From positions 1 to 64,000 of the forward strand of contig VCMS01000211.1 in the NCBI GenBank assembly GCA_022539475.1: DNA of 64,000 bases. The letters are read 5' to 3'. Under the pieces are notes generated by a model, which saw nothing but the letters and a program-made list of their open reading frames with translations, ran no database searches and had not been told where the DNA came from. How positions within the stretch are numbered: the first letter of the stretch is position 1; the number at the start of each line of letters is the position of its first letter. Positions 20,148 through 29,354 of this stretch are shown here, one piece after another. The stretch is from Gracilaria domingensis. Lineage: Eukaryota > Rhodophyta > Florideophyceae > Gracilariales > Gracilariaceae. Made by a program: the position numbers and the translations under genes.

Positions 20148-20208
20148 CTTGCGCGCGCATGCGCGCCTGCGCCCGAGCGTGCACCCGCGCGCGCGCGCGG
20201 CGACGGCG

Positions 20209-20249
<41 letters not shown>

Positions 20250-21017
20250 GACGACGACGACGCGGCGGCGCGCTACACGTTCCCCGCGCTGGTGCGCAGC
20301 ACGCAGCGGCGCGGGCGCGGCTCGCCGCTGTTCGAGCTGGAGCGCGAGAAGGTGCTGCAGATCAACCTGGGCAGCACGCGCGAGCGCGTGGTGTGGATCC
20401 GCAGCGGCAGCATGGTGGCGCGGCGCGGCAAGGTGCGCTTCGCGCGGCAGCGCGTGCGCGAGGAGGGGCTGCGCGCGGCGGCGGCGCGCGCGCTGACGGG
20501 CGAGGGCGTGCGGCTGACGCGCTGCGAGGGCCGCGGCACGCTGTACTGCGCGGCGGACGGGCGCGCGCTGGCGGTGGTGCAGCTGCGCGAGCAGCGCGTG
20601 TTCGTGAACGGCGCGCGCATCGTGGCGCTGTCGGCGGCGCTGCGCCACGACGTGCGGCCGGTGCTGGGCGCGGGCGCGGCGGCCACGGGGCTGCTGTGCG
20701 TGCGCGTGAGCGGCTCCGGCTTCGTGGCGTTCGCGTGCGAGAAGGCGGCGCTGACGCTGGCCGCGAGCGCGGACGACCCGCTGTACACGGAGCCGGACGC
20801 GACGGTGGCGTGGACGCACGCGCCGAGCCTCAAGCTGGACGCGGCGCGGCCGCTGGCGGCCGCGCGCCGCAGCGGGCACGAGCTGCAGCTCAAGTTCGCC
20901 GCCGGCGTCGTGGTGGTGCAGCCGTACAGGACGCGCGCCGCGCTGCTGCCCGAGCGCGCCGCCGCCGTGGCCGCGCACGTGGCCGCCGCCGCGCTGGTGG
21001 CGCGCGCGCTGCCGTAG
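19752..21017 (+). CDS. WW domain-AIM24 domain fusion protein
   Basis: 421 residues from the ATG at 19752; the in-frame ATG at 19665 is possible, but its extension is only a poly-Arg run. Residues about 4-36 are a WW domain: LPSGW at its start, YY in the middle, second Trp 22 residues after the first, then Pro. WW domains bind Pro-rich peptides. A linker follows, encoded by a GCGCCC microsatellite ((AP)n) and a GGCAAC microsatellite ((GN)n). The C-terminal 240 residues resemble the AIM24/DUF124 beta-fold: ERVVWIRSGSMVARRGKV, a GEGV block, repeated short Gly-rich strands, and a closing VAWTHAP...LKLD. Yeast Aim24 is needed for mitochondrial inner-membrane organisation; bacterial relatives are of unknown role. 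The Pro-rich linker could be a ligand for the protein's own WW domain. Confidence 0.75.
19930..20270 (+). repeat. Coding hexanucleotide microsatellites
   Basis: Imperfect (GCGCCC)n from about 19935 to 20155, encoding Ala-Pro repeats, then (GGCAAC)n at about 20210-20248, encoding Gly-Asn repeats. Both lie in the linker of the WW-AIM24 gene. They also create long spurious frames on the opposite strand. Confidence 0.9.
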
Positions 21018-21467
21018 CCGCGCGCGCGCGAAAACGTTTTTGCGCGCCTTACCTTCGCGCGCCGCGCACACGTGGCCGCCGCCTCCCGCGCCGCGCGCCG
21101 CCGCGCGCCGCCGCGCGCCGCCGCCCGCGCCGCCGCCGCGCGCCGCGCCGCCATTGGGCGCGCGCGCCATTGCTGCCGCCGCCCAGCTATCTATCTATCT
21201 ATCTACACCATCTACACCCCGCGCCGCGCCGCGCCCCCTTCCCCCCCCTCCCCCCCCGCCCCCTTACATCGTCGCCGCCGCCCCCGCCGCTTCCCCACCC
21301 CCCCTTACTTATATATATATTCCCCACCTACGCCCCCCCCACCACACCCCAAAAACCCCACCCCCCCTCACCAACCAACCAACCCTCACCAAAACCCCCA
21401 CCAACCCCCACCAACCAACCCCCACCTACCCCCCCTCCTCCTTTGCCAACAAAAACCCCGCAACAGC
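21018..21467 (+). promoter_or_regulatory. Promoter/leader of pyruvate kinase, strongly C-rich
   Basis: GCC-rich DNA passes into a tract of about 240 bases dominated by C runs and ACC repeats right up to the ATG. A short TATC repeat lies near 21190 and TATATATAT near 21310. The tract is probably the 5' leader. Confidence 0.55.
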
Positions 21468-22973
21468 ATGACCAGCTTGGAAAACAACCTCAAGATCACG
21501 TACAAGACCCAGGGCGCCTTCAGCTCCGAGAAGGGCCGCATCCGCAGCAAGGTCATCTGCACCGTCGGCCGCTATGTCGATCAGCAGCGCCTCGGCGCGC
21601 TCGTCGACGCCGGCATGAACGTCATGCGCCTCAACTTCTCGCACGGCAACCACGAACACCACGCCACCGCCATCTCCAACCTGCGCACCTACCTCGCCTC
21701 CGCCGGCCGCATGTGCGGCATCATGCTGGACACCAAGGGGCCCGAGATCCGCACCGGCAAGCTCGAGGGCGGCAACGAAGTCAACCTCAGCGCCGGCGAA
21801 ACCATCGTGCTGCTGTCCGACTTTGCGCACGTCGGCAACGCGCACACGATCGGCCACTCGTACCACAGCATGGCCACCACCGTCCACGAGGGCTCCGAGA
21901 TCCTCATCGACGACGGCCTCATCTCGCTCACCGTCATGAGCGCCGACGCCGCCGCGAACAAGGTCACCTGCCGCATCAACAATGACGGCGTGCTGGGCGA
22001 GACCAAAGGCGTCAATTTGCCGGGCGCCCAGGTCGACCTGCCGGCCCTCACCGACAAGGACAAGGCCGATCTCAAGTTTGGATGCGAGCAGCAGGTCGAC
22101 ATGGTCGCCGCCTCCTTCATCAGAAAGGCCTCGGACGTCGTCAGCATTCGCGACTTTTTGCGCGCCCACGGCGGCGCCTCCATCAAGATCATGTCCAAGA
22201 TCGAGAACCAGGAAGGCCTTGAAAACTTTGACGGAATCATGGAGCAGTCCGACGCCATCATGGTTGCCCGCGGCGACCTGGGCGTCGAGATCCCCATCGA
22301 GAAGGTCGCCATTGCGCAGAAGATGATGATTTCAAAGTGCAACGTCGCCGGCAAGGCCGTTGTCACCGCAACCCAGATGCTTGACAGCATGATCAAGAAC
22401 CCGCGACCGACCAGGGCGGAAACCACCGACGTCGCCAATGCTGTGTTTGACGGATCGGATTGCGTCATGCTTTCCGGCGAAACTGCAAAGGGGCTCTACC
22501 CTGCGGAGGCCGTGCGTACTATGGTCGGCATTTGCCGCGAAGCTGAGAAAATGCTCGATTATCGTTATGTGTTCCAGTCGCTCAGGAGTCACCACCGCGC
22601 TCAGAACATGACCATCACGGAAACCATCACTGCATCCGCCGTCAAGACTGCCTATGACCTCAATGCCGCCATCATTCTTTGCCTCACAGAAACTGGCACT
22701 ACCGGACGACTGGTGTGTAAGTATCGTCCCATCAGCCCGGTTATTTGCGTCACTTCGAATGAAACTACTGCTCGTCAACTGCTCATTCATCGCGCCGCTT
22801 TCCCGCTGGTGGTTGGCTCGTTTGTTGGAACTGAGTCTCTTATTGCAAGGGTTCTTAATCGATCTACTGCCGCTGGCTTTTGCAAGAAGGGTGATCTTGT
22901 CGTGTTGGTTTCGGGCATGCGAGAGGGTGTGGCGGGAGGAACAAACATCCTCCGCGTGATCAGGAATGAGTAG
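21468..22973 (+). CDS. PYK: Pyruvate kinase
   Basis: 501 residues, the usual length. The enzyme transfers phosphate from phosphoenolpyruvate to ADP, the last step of glycolysis, using K+ and Mg2+. Visible landmarks: KVICTVG, VMRLNFSHG with the substrate-binding Arg, IMLDTKGPEIRTG, the family signature IKIMSKIENQEGL with the catalytic Lys, the Mg-binding IMVARGDLGVEIP, and VFDGSDCVMLSGETAKG. The C-terminal domain is complete. There is no visible transit peptide, so it is probably cytosolic. The ATG at 21468 directly precedes the conserved N-terminus; the longer upstream frame is low-complexity leader. GC content falls clearly from the 5' to the 3' end. Confidence 0.97.
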   Translation: MTSLENNLKITYKTQGAFSSEKGRIRSKVICTVGRYVDQQRLGALVDAGMNVMRLNFSHGNHEHHATAISNLRTYLASAGRMCGIMLDTKGPEIRTGKLEGGNEVNLSAGETIVLLSDFAHVGNAHTIGHSYHSMATTVHEGSEILIDDGLISLTVMSADAAANKVTCRINNDGVLGETKGVNLPGAQVDLPALTDKDKADLKFGCEQQVDMVAASFIRKASDVVSIRDFLRAHGGASIKIMSKIENQEGLENFDGIMEQSDAIMVARGDLGVEIPIEKVAIAQKMMISKCNVAGKAVVTATQMLDSMIKNPRPTRAETTDVANAVFDGSDCVMLSGETAKGLYPAEAVRTMVGICREAEKMLDYRYVFQSLRSHHRAQNMTITETITASAVKTAYDLNAAIILCLTETGTTGRLVCKYRPISPVICVTSNETTARQLLIHRAAFPLVVGSFVGTESLIARVLNRSTAAGFCKKGDLVVLVSGMREGVAGGTNILRVIRNE

Positions 22974-23060
22974 AGGCCCTTTTTTTCTATTAGCTAGTCG
23001 TGAAGAGCGGAGTGATTCGTTTGGCTGTTCAAAGCTGTCATTTGACCGCATCTTTAGAAC

Positions 23061-23252
23061 ATGGCCGCCCGATGGATTGCGGGAGTCACTGGTAAGCTGG
23101 GCCTCCCTGGAATCTCTCGCTTCACTCTTTACTGCTTTTCTTTATCATGCAGACACAGACGGACGCGCGCACTCATGCGCGAACTCATCGCTGTCTCGCA
23201 GTGCATAACTTTTTTTATCGGCGATTTGGTGTCCCGAGCCTGTTTTTCTTGT
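23061..23252 (+). CDS. Candidate small spliced membrane protein
   Basis: Inference only. An ATG at 23061 opens MAARWIAGVT and is followed by a donor GTAAGC at 23092. Acceptor candidates are TGCAG at 23152 and TCTCGCAG at 23201. With the second, the exon continues for a total of about 51 residues, including one hydrophobic span (FGVPSLFFLFLLLTAY) and a polar tail ending before TAA at about 23252. With the first, the frame closes after about 28 residues. A small single-span protein with a short N-terminal basic segment would fit an organelle membrane subunit, but I recognise no family. Confidence 0.3.
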
Positions 23253-25732
23253 TTCTTCTGCTCACGGCATATAAAACCTCCAGTTACCAAAAGCCATGCG
23301 ACGAACCAGATCTACGGGTGAACTAACTGTGAGAGCTTCTGCAGTAAACTGACTTTAGAAACTGTTTACGTTGGCAAATTGCATTGGGATTTTTGGATGA
23401 GCTGCGTTTAAATGTGGGCACGCTCCTGAACTTGCTTTCGTGACGAAGGGAACTGTTTGGGTTTTGTTTTGACGCCTTTTCATCAGCCGTTTGCTCACAC
23501 AAAGAGTTCGAGTCCCGTTGTAATAATAAAAGGTGCTTTCCCACGGTCTTGAGTTCAATCACTTTACAGCGATGCGGGCACCATCCAAACCAATCGCTTT
23601 CTTGTGAGGGAGCTTTGTACGCTTTGGGCAGCTCGCCTTGCTTCTCATGATGAAACATCGTCACTTGACAACATTATTATCTGGTGCTGTTTTGTGCTGT
23701 TCCTTCACAGCAATTCCTGTCTTTGATTCATATGTGAGGTGGGGCAACAATCGCCATGTCTGTGTGACTCTCAAACAGCATGACACCCTCAGGCTAACGT
23801 TTTCCGCCTCAAAGGCGACGTGTCAAAGTCTATACTCTCCCGTGCTCCTTGTTTCCTTAGAAACATGCCTCTTTTTGGGCTACATTTTACCCAGCCATCT
23901 TCGGATCAAAACAAGCTGAATTGGAGAAGGACGAGAACATTTCGCCCATCTTCAAACGTAAATGAGACCCGTAAGACGGATTTACAACGCACCCGAAACG
24001 GAACAGTTTAGTAGACTCCCCCTCGACGGATATTGCTTCATTATGGGTCAGACATGTAAAACCGATTCTATTAGAAACGCCGATGAAGCGAATCAACTTG
24101 ATCCTTGACAATCACCAATTAGGCGAGCCCCAGAAAACGATTCAGAATAAAAAGAAGAACAAAATTCATCTCAAGCACCAATTGAAATCCCTGCAAGGAC
24201 GCCCAGCAATGCGGCCACATCATGGAAACTGGAGATAGATACGACTAGAAAATCGTTGTGGAAAGTGGCATAGGTTGACGTTGCGACTGTCCCTAGTCAA
24301 ACTGTCTGTAATTTTCGTGCTCGAGGGATCAGATAGAAACCGATAAAGTTGCAGAGCGGTCTCGGATGTTGTGCATCAGTTGTGCTCTTCTGTTAATGCG
24401 ACCTGCACAATACCGAGAATCGCAACGCAACCAGCAACTTTTGACTTGTTTCTTTGGAAATTGTTCTCTTTCTCTGTACCCCTACATCCTGCATCAAAGT
24501 CTTTAATGGCCCAAAATGTCTTTTGTGGCCACAACTATTAAAGCAAAAGCTCACTACGTCAGCGTTCTGGCAACCGCAGTGAACGAAAGGCAAAAGAGTA
24601 CTGTTTTTCAATCACTGACAAGCGGAGCGGTTATTAGAGTTATGTTGACTGTAGCCAGATCCGTGAGTATCAACTAAGACCAGAACGTTTTCTACAACCG
24701 CGTTCTAGAAAACTTTCTGGTCCTGAGTACGATTTAAAGTCATTTTTGCTATCCAGTTCAGGAGACAGCAAACCAGAGAACCGGTTAACATCCCTCGTTG
24801 GTAGCAGCCATTTAATGTATCTACAACTTCCGTACAGAGCCAATATTCCTAGAGAAAGCCTGACAATTCTTGCCGATGAAGAACCATGCCTCCTACTGAA
24901 AGGGAACCAAAACCTTCTTCGAGTTCTTGAAGAACGTGAGCTATCATCGAAGAGAGAGAGGAGAGTTATCATCATGTGATGACTCTGGCCGCATTGTCAA
25001 ACGTCGTTCGTCCGTCCGTTCGTTCAAACGTTGAAGCAATAAGAAATGATTCGCAGGCATATATTATCACCCGAAGGGTTGATTCTCGACTTCTTAAATT
25101 CCATAGAGATTTCGCGGAGATACACAGTTGGGTGAGGAGGCAAGAAGATAATCTTACTATGGCTGCGAAACTTGATGGAGGGGCTTGGTGATTGGTTAGC
25201 CGAGGGATGGCCATTAGTTACCAGTGACCTGGAATACAATCGCTAAGACTTCTGTCTTAGCCAGCAGACCAGTGTGTAGCGCGTGTACATTTCACAATGC
25301 AGAAGAGGAAAACTCTGGTTTGTTGCCGATAAGATTGCATGCACTCCGTGTTATGATTGCATCCAGGGCTTTAGTTGCACTAACGAGTTGCAGAGCACTT
25401 CCGCGCACGAAAAGGATATAGCTTCGTGATCATTTCCATGCCTTCCTGATGTTCTCGCTTACCCATCAAATGAAGTCGGTACTACAGAATACCGGAACAT
25501 TAAACTTTGAAGGTGAAAGGCGACATGGTTCGTGTTTTGTTGTTTTGCATTTGGAACTAGCACTATCTTACGTAATGACGCTCGTAGCGTCACGCTGCAC
25601 TTCAATTCAGCTTAGCACAGTGTCATCATCTCTAAATTCCAAAGCTCCGTGTTGACAGCATTGTGACTCGCCTCTCCAGCTTCTCTGCTCTCCTGCTGCA
25701 CAATGTGCTGACAAAAGGGCAGTCTGATTCGG
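23253..25732. other. Gene-poor 2.5-kb interval
   Basis: Only short frames without recognisable domains on either strand. No repeats of note and no RNA gene seen. Confidence 0.4.
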
Positions 25733-25740
25733 TATAAAAG
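25733..25740 (+). promoter_or_regulatory. TATA box TATAAAAG before tandem array
   Basis: A consensus TATA box about 70 bp before the 109-bp repeat array, with a CT-rich stretch in between as at the 5.6-kb TATA box. It suggests that the array is transcribed left to right. Confidence 0.45.
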
Positions 25741-25859
25741 GCGCACGCGGTTCTCGCTGCCGCTTTCGTCTTCTCCCTTCTCTGCTTTTCTTGAGTCAGA
25801 GCCTGGGGGGGATTTTCTGGGGAGTAAGGACCCCCAGAGTCCCAATCGCGGTGGCGTTT

Positions 25860-26580
25860 CCCGGCGGAATGGGGAAGTGACGCCCCCACCGTCGGGCGAT
25901 GCTTCCCGATACCCTGGGCTCGGCAAACGGAAACATATGGGGATGGGGAGTTGCGACCCTAGTCCCGGGTAATGGGGATTTGATCACCTCAGCCCGAAGG
26001 GAGCCCGGGGGAAGTTGTCCGGGTAGCCTAATGGAAATTGGAACATATTGGGGATGGGGAGTAATGACCCCAGTCCCGGGTCTGGGGCATTAAACTCCAG
26101 CCCGAAGGGAGCCGGGGGGAAGTTGTCCCGGTAGCCCAATGGAATCAGAACGTTGTGGGGATGGGGAGTTGCGACCCTAGTCCCGGGTAATGGGGATTTG
26201 ATCACCTCAGCCCGAAGGGAGCCGGGGGGTGGTGGCCCCGGTAGCCTAATTGGACTTGGAACGTAGTGGGGATGGGGAGTAGCGACCTCAGTCCCGGGTT
26301 TGGGGAATTGAAAACTCCGGCCCGAAGGGAGCCGGGGGGAAGTTGCCCCGGTAGCCCAATGGAAATGGAACATATTGGGGATGGGGAGTAGTGACCCTAG
26401 TCCCGGGAATGGGGAGTTGGCCGCCCCAGCCCGAAGGGAGCCGGGGGGAAGTTGTCCCGGTAGCCTAATGGAAAGGTAACCCGTGGGGATGGGGAGTAGC
26501 GACCCTAGTCCCGGGTCTGGGGATTTAATCCCCCCAGCCCGAAGGGAGCCGGGGGGTGGTGGCCCCGGTAGCCTAATGCC
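25860..26580. repeat. 109-bp tandem repeat array, about 6.5 copies
   Basis: The landmark CCCGAAGGGAGCC starts at 25993, 26101, 26211, 26321, 26430 and 26538, giving spacings of 108-110 bp. Each unit also has GGGGATGGGGAG and AGTCCCGGG. The first copy is degenerate. A 209-codon frame on the minus strand crosses the array but changes frame meaning from copy to copy, as expected for noncoding repeats. Confidence 0.9.
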
Positions 26581-26599
26581 TCGCCTGTGACAATTGTTT

Positions 26600-27120
26600 T
26601 CTTTGATACACAAGTGCTTTTAGAAACTGTTTTGTAGGTGGATGTCGAAGTCGTTGTTAGAAGTAGTTTACTGGGATACGCGTTCAATAAAGGAAATGGC
26701 TACGGCCGCGTTTGTCGAACTTTTTGCTGCATTCTACGCAATGAGCACAATCGCGAGTTTGTAGTGAAAGCTTTATCACTACCGTTAAGGCAGTTTATTC
26801 GAGCCACAATACTGACATTGAGTTGAGAAGGAGATTGGATAATGGGTATAGGGTGCTGTTCATGGTTTCTGGAGTTACCAATGTGTTACATACAGAGCGC
26901 TTTATCGAGATGTGCTTCATTGCCAATGGTTTTTGTATGATGAATGAAGAGATTAATGAGAGAAAGAAGGCGATCAGCGTCAGCTGGAAAACGCTTTCAG
27001 TCCAAAGCATCTGTGTATCTACTACTTTCTCGTCATAGCTCAGAAGTGTGACACCGCTACTGGTTAGTGGTTATAGATACGATATAGAAGAATTACAGCT
27101 TGTTGGGTCTATTGCTTCTT
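26600..27120. other. Intergenic, no gene seen
   Basis: Short frames only. A minus-strand frame at 26795-27010 starts with a hydrophobic stretch but has no recognisable family. Confidence 0.4.
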
Positions 27121-27124
27121 CTTC

Positions 27125-27455
27125 TTCTTTAGTATGGTCTGCACCTCCTCATTGCGAAGGAGCAGGAAAACTACGCTAAGCTAAACGTAATTCTCTCTTC
27201 TAAGGAAGGCCAAAAACTTCGACGGGTATTGCTTAATCAAGTCTAACAGAGGTTTCTCTTCTCGCTCTCTTGAGGTAGGTAGCTCGTTTCGCCGAGATAC
27301 GCTTGTAAGTGGGCACCGGAAAAGAACGTGGTCTACATTCTTTTTGACATGCGTACCGCACTCACACTTCAAACGGCGTTGGTCTAAGTACGACGTCACC
27401 GGATGAAGTCCAGGTACGTGTCCAGTACAGAATTGCGCTAACAGGGTTTATTGCA
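27125..27455 (-). mobile_element. LINE 3'-end fragment
   Basis: The minus strand encodes LLAQFCTGHVPGLHP, a C-x-C...H...C zinc motif (KCECGTHV, HVLFRCPLT) and LAFLRRENYV, colinear with the end of the LINE ORF at 30.3 kb. Beyond the stop the sequence ends in a GAA-rich tail (AAAGAAGAAGAAGAAGC). Only the last 100 or so codons remain, which is typical of 5'-truncated target-primed insertion. Confidence 0.8.
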
Positions 27456-27744
27456 AACCCATAGGTAGAAATTCATTAAGTTCACAGTTTGTTAAATACA
27501 GAGAGAGAATGTTTGCGGATTGTGATGCCTAAGGGCAGAGCGGGCGACCGATAGAAGAAGAGTGTCGGCTTTCGGCATTACACCCTGCCCATCACAGCAT
27601 GACAGGGTTGCTACGATAAGAATGTAGCGGGCCTCAGGTGGTCTCGGGCCCGAGGGTTTCGCTACAGACGCCTCTTACCTTTACTCTTCACGACTTCCCG
27701 GGTGATCTCTCTTAGATGAAACGTGGAAATCTCAAGAGGCGTCG
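27456..27744. other. Spacer between two LINE fragments
   Basis: GC-moderate DNA with short inverted repeats such as CGGGCCCG near 27648; no gene seen. Confidence 0.35.
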
Positions 27745-27945
27745 GTGAAATGCGCTCCCTCAAGAAGAGAAAGTCCTGCACTAGCGCAACGGCGCGAATT
27801 GGATTTGGCAACGTTGATAAGAGAACATCCTCATCAGTTGTTAGCCTTCGTAGTGAGACAAACTATTTATAGAGAGTTCTACCCTATAAGTGGGGGCTTT
27901 TGTCCGCATCACAGAAGAAGATACACTTCGGCTTTCGAGTGCGCA
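27745..27945 (+). mobile_element. LINE 3'-end fragment
   Basis: The plus strand reads LDLATLIREHPHQLLAFV, nearly the same as LDLQTLIREHPHQLLAFL at 30.3 kb. The untranslated tail (TTGTCCGCAT followed by AGAAGAAGATA) also matches. About 200 bp remain. Confidence 0.75.
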
Positions 27946-28856
27946 ACGACGATCACAAGAGCGAAACCAACTCGATCCTTTTTAAAAAAATAATACATGT
28001 GGAGTCCACATTGTAGACGTGAAGACGAGGGGTAAATGGTTAACTTCTTGCCCACCATTTTCTTAGCTTCGTTCCCAAAATGTCGCGAGTCTCGACTCGG
28101 GTCCAATTTAGAAGAAACGTTGCGCTCTAGAACAGTGCACCATAGTTTCTGCTTTCATGTTTTGCTCAGATTCTCAAAACCCACCTTCTTTGCTCCATGC
28201 TCCAGCAGGAAGCCTCAAACCAGGCGCTAGGTTAGGAGGATCAACGCCTAGCGGTTATTGTTTCATCGCAAAGCTTGTTCTCTTTTACGTTTATGGTATG
28301 CGTGAGATACCTTTGGATTTGTGGGAAGAGGAGTATGTATGCACTGAATCTACCAAGATGGCCAAAAGTTAGTTCCGATGGAAATTCCTCATCGATTTGT
28401 GATACGATGCGTGCTAAGCACAGCTTCAAAGGTAGTGGTATCCTTAGATACGTGCAGAGATTGTATTTCATATCTGCAGTTTTCAAATCTTCATGAATCG
28501 CCAATATCTCGAAAGATTGCAAGAACAGAAGGCTGTCATAAGGACCTTACATCTCTTTTCTCCCAGCAGCTAGTCATCAACGACTTGCTGTGTATTTGGT
28601 GTCGTCGGCAGCAGCAAATGTCGCAGTCATTCGCATTGAACTTGAACGAGGGGCGGCCAGTGGAAATCAGTTCTACCCTGAGCCTTTAAGAACAATGATC
28701 GTGAACAGCTGCTGGAAGAAATCGTTCTACTTTTAGGCGGCTATTGCTTGTAATATTCTCGTTTTCCATCCACTAAGCAAGCTCTAGTGGAAATCTTTTC
28801 TTCAATAGAAACCAAAGGTTGATCGGCCGACTGCATCATCTCTGCATCTGATTCAT
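27946..28856. other. Intergenic, no gene seen
   Basis: Overlapping short frames on both strands with no domain; this is also the 3' flank of the RING gene. Confidence 0.4.
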
Positions 28857-29219
28857 TCATTGATTAGACTCACATGCTTTTGTGGACGCGTCCCGAAGTT
28901 TTTCAGCTGCTCTTAGCCTTCTTATTTTACGTTTTTTGTTCTTCTTCTTTCGTTTAATTCTTCTCTTCAGTGCTCTCCGTGAGAGGCCATCTGTATCATT
29001 AGCTTGATAACAGTTCTTGTAGTCATTATAAACCTTATTATCTCCATGAGAAATAGGCACATTACACTTCGGACATGTTTCAATTTCCGTTGGAAGTAAA
29101 GTAGTCTTCCGTTTTGCCAAACAATCTGAACAGTACACGTGCCCGCAATGAAGGGCGGTTACATCGCCTTCAAGATCCTGCTGACAAAGGAAGAACTCTC
29201 GAGGATGCTTTAGACCCAT
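28857..29219 (-). CDS. Small RING-finger protein with basic tail
   Basis: 120 residues. The RING core has LHCGHVYCSDCL in the middle and CPKC at the end, the C-x-H-x2-C-x2-C and C-x2-C parts of a C3HC4 ring. The first pair is unusual: the expected C-x2-C reads CQQD, with Asp in place of the second Cys. RING proteins usually act as E3 ubiquitin ligases; an Asp ligand is rare but known in other positions. The C-terminal third is very basic (KRRIKRKKKNKKRKIRRLR), resembling a nuclear localisation or RNA-binding tail. The next gene-like DNA upstream is a LINE fragment only 140 bp away, so upstream exons cannot be excluded. Confidence 0.65.
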   Translation of the reverse strand: MGLKHPREFFLCQQDLEGDVTALHCGHVYCSDCLAKRKTTLLPTEIETCPKCNVPISHGDNKVYNDYKNCYQANDTDGLSRRALKRRIKRKKKNKKRKIRRLRAAEKLRDASTKACESNQ

Positions 29220-29354
29220 AATGCGTTAGATGCTTAAAACCAATGCTCAATGTGAAAGCATATGTACCCTTAACCAGTTGCCCCGTGGTGACTGCGATAT
29301 CTGGTGTGATGGCTCAGTTGGGAAACCTCCCCCACAGAACACGGTGACCAACCG

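Noticed and set aside
18862-21170. Long minus-strand Arg/Ala and Gly/Ala frames opposite WW-AIM24
   Set aside because: Products of the GCGCCC microsatellite and extreme GC; no domain except the short copine N-terminal piece already used.
25984-26613. 209-codon Pro/Gly/Leu-rich minus-strand ORF
   Set aside because: It runs along the 109-bp tandem array, and equivalent repeat positions are read in different frames.
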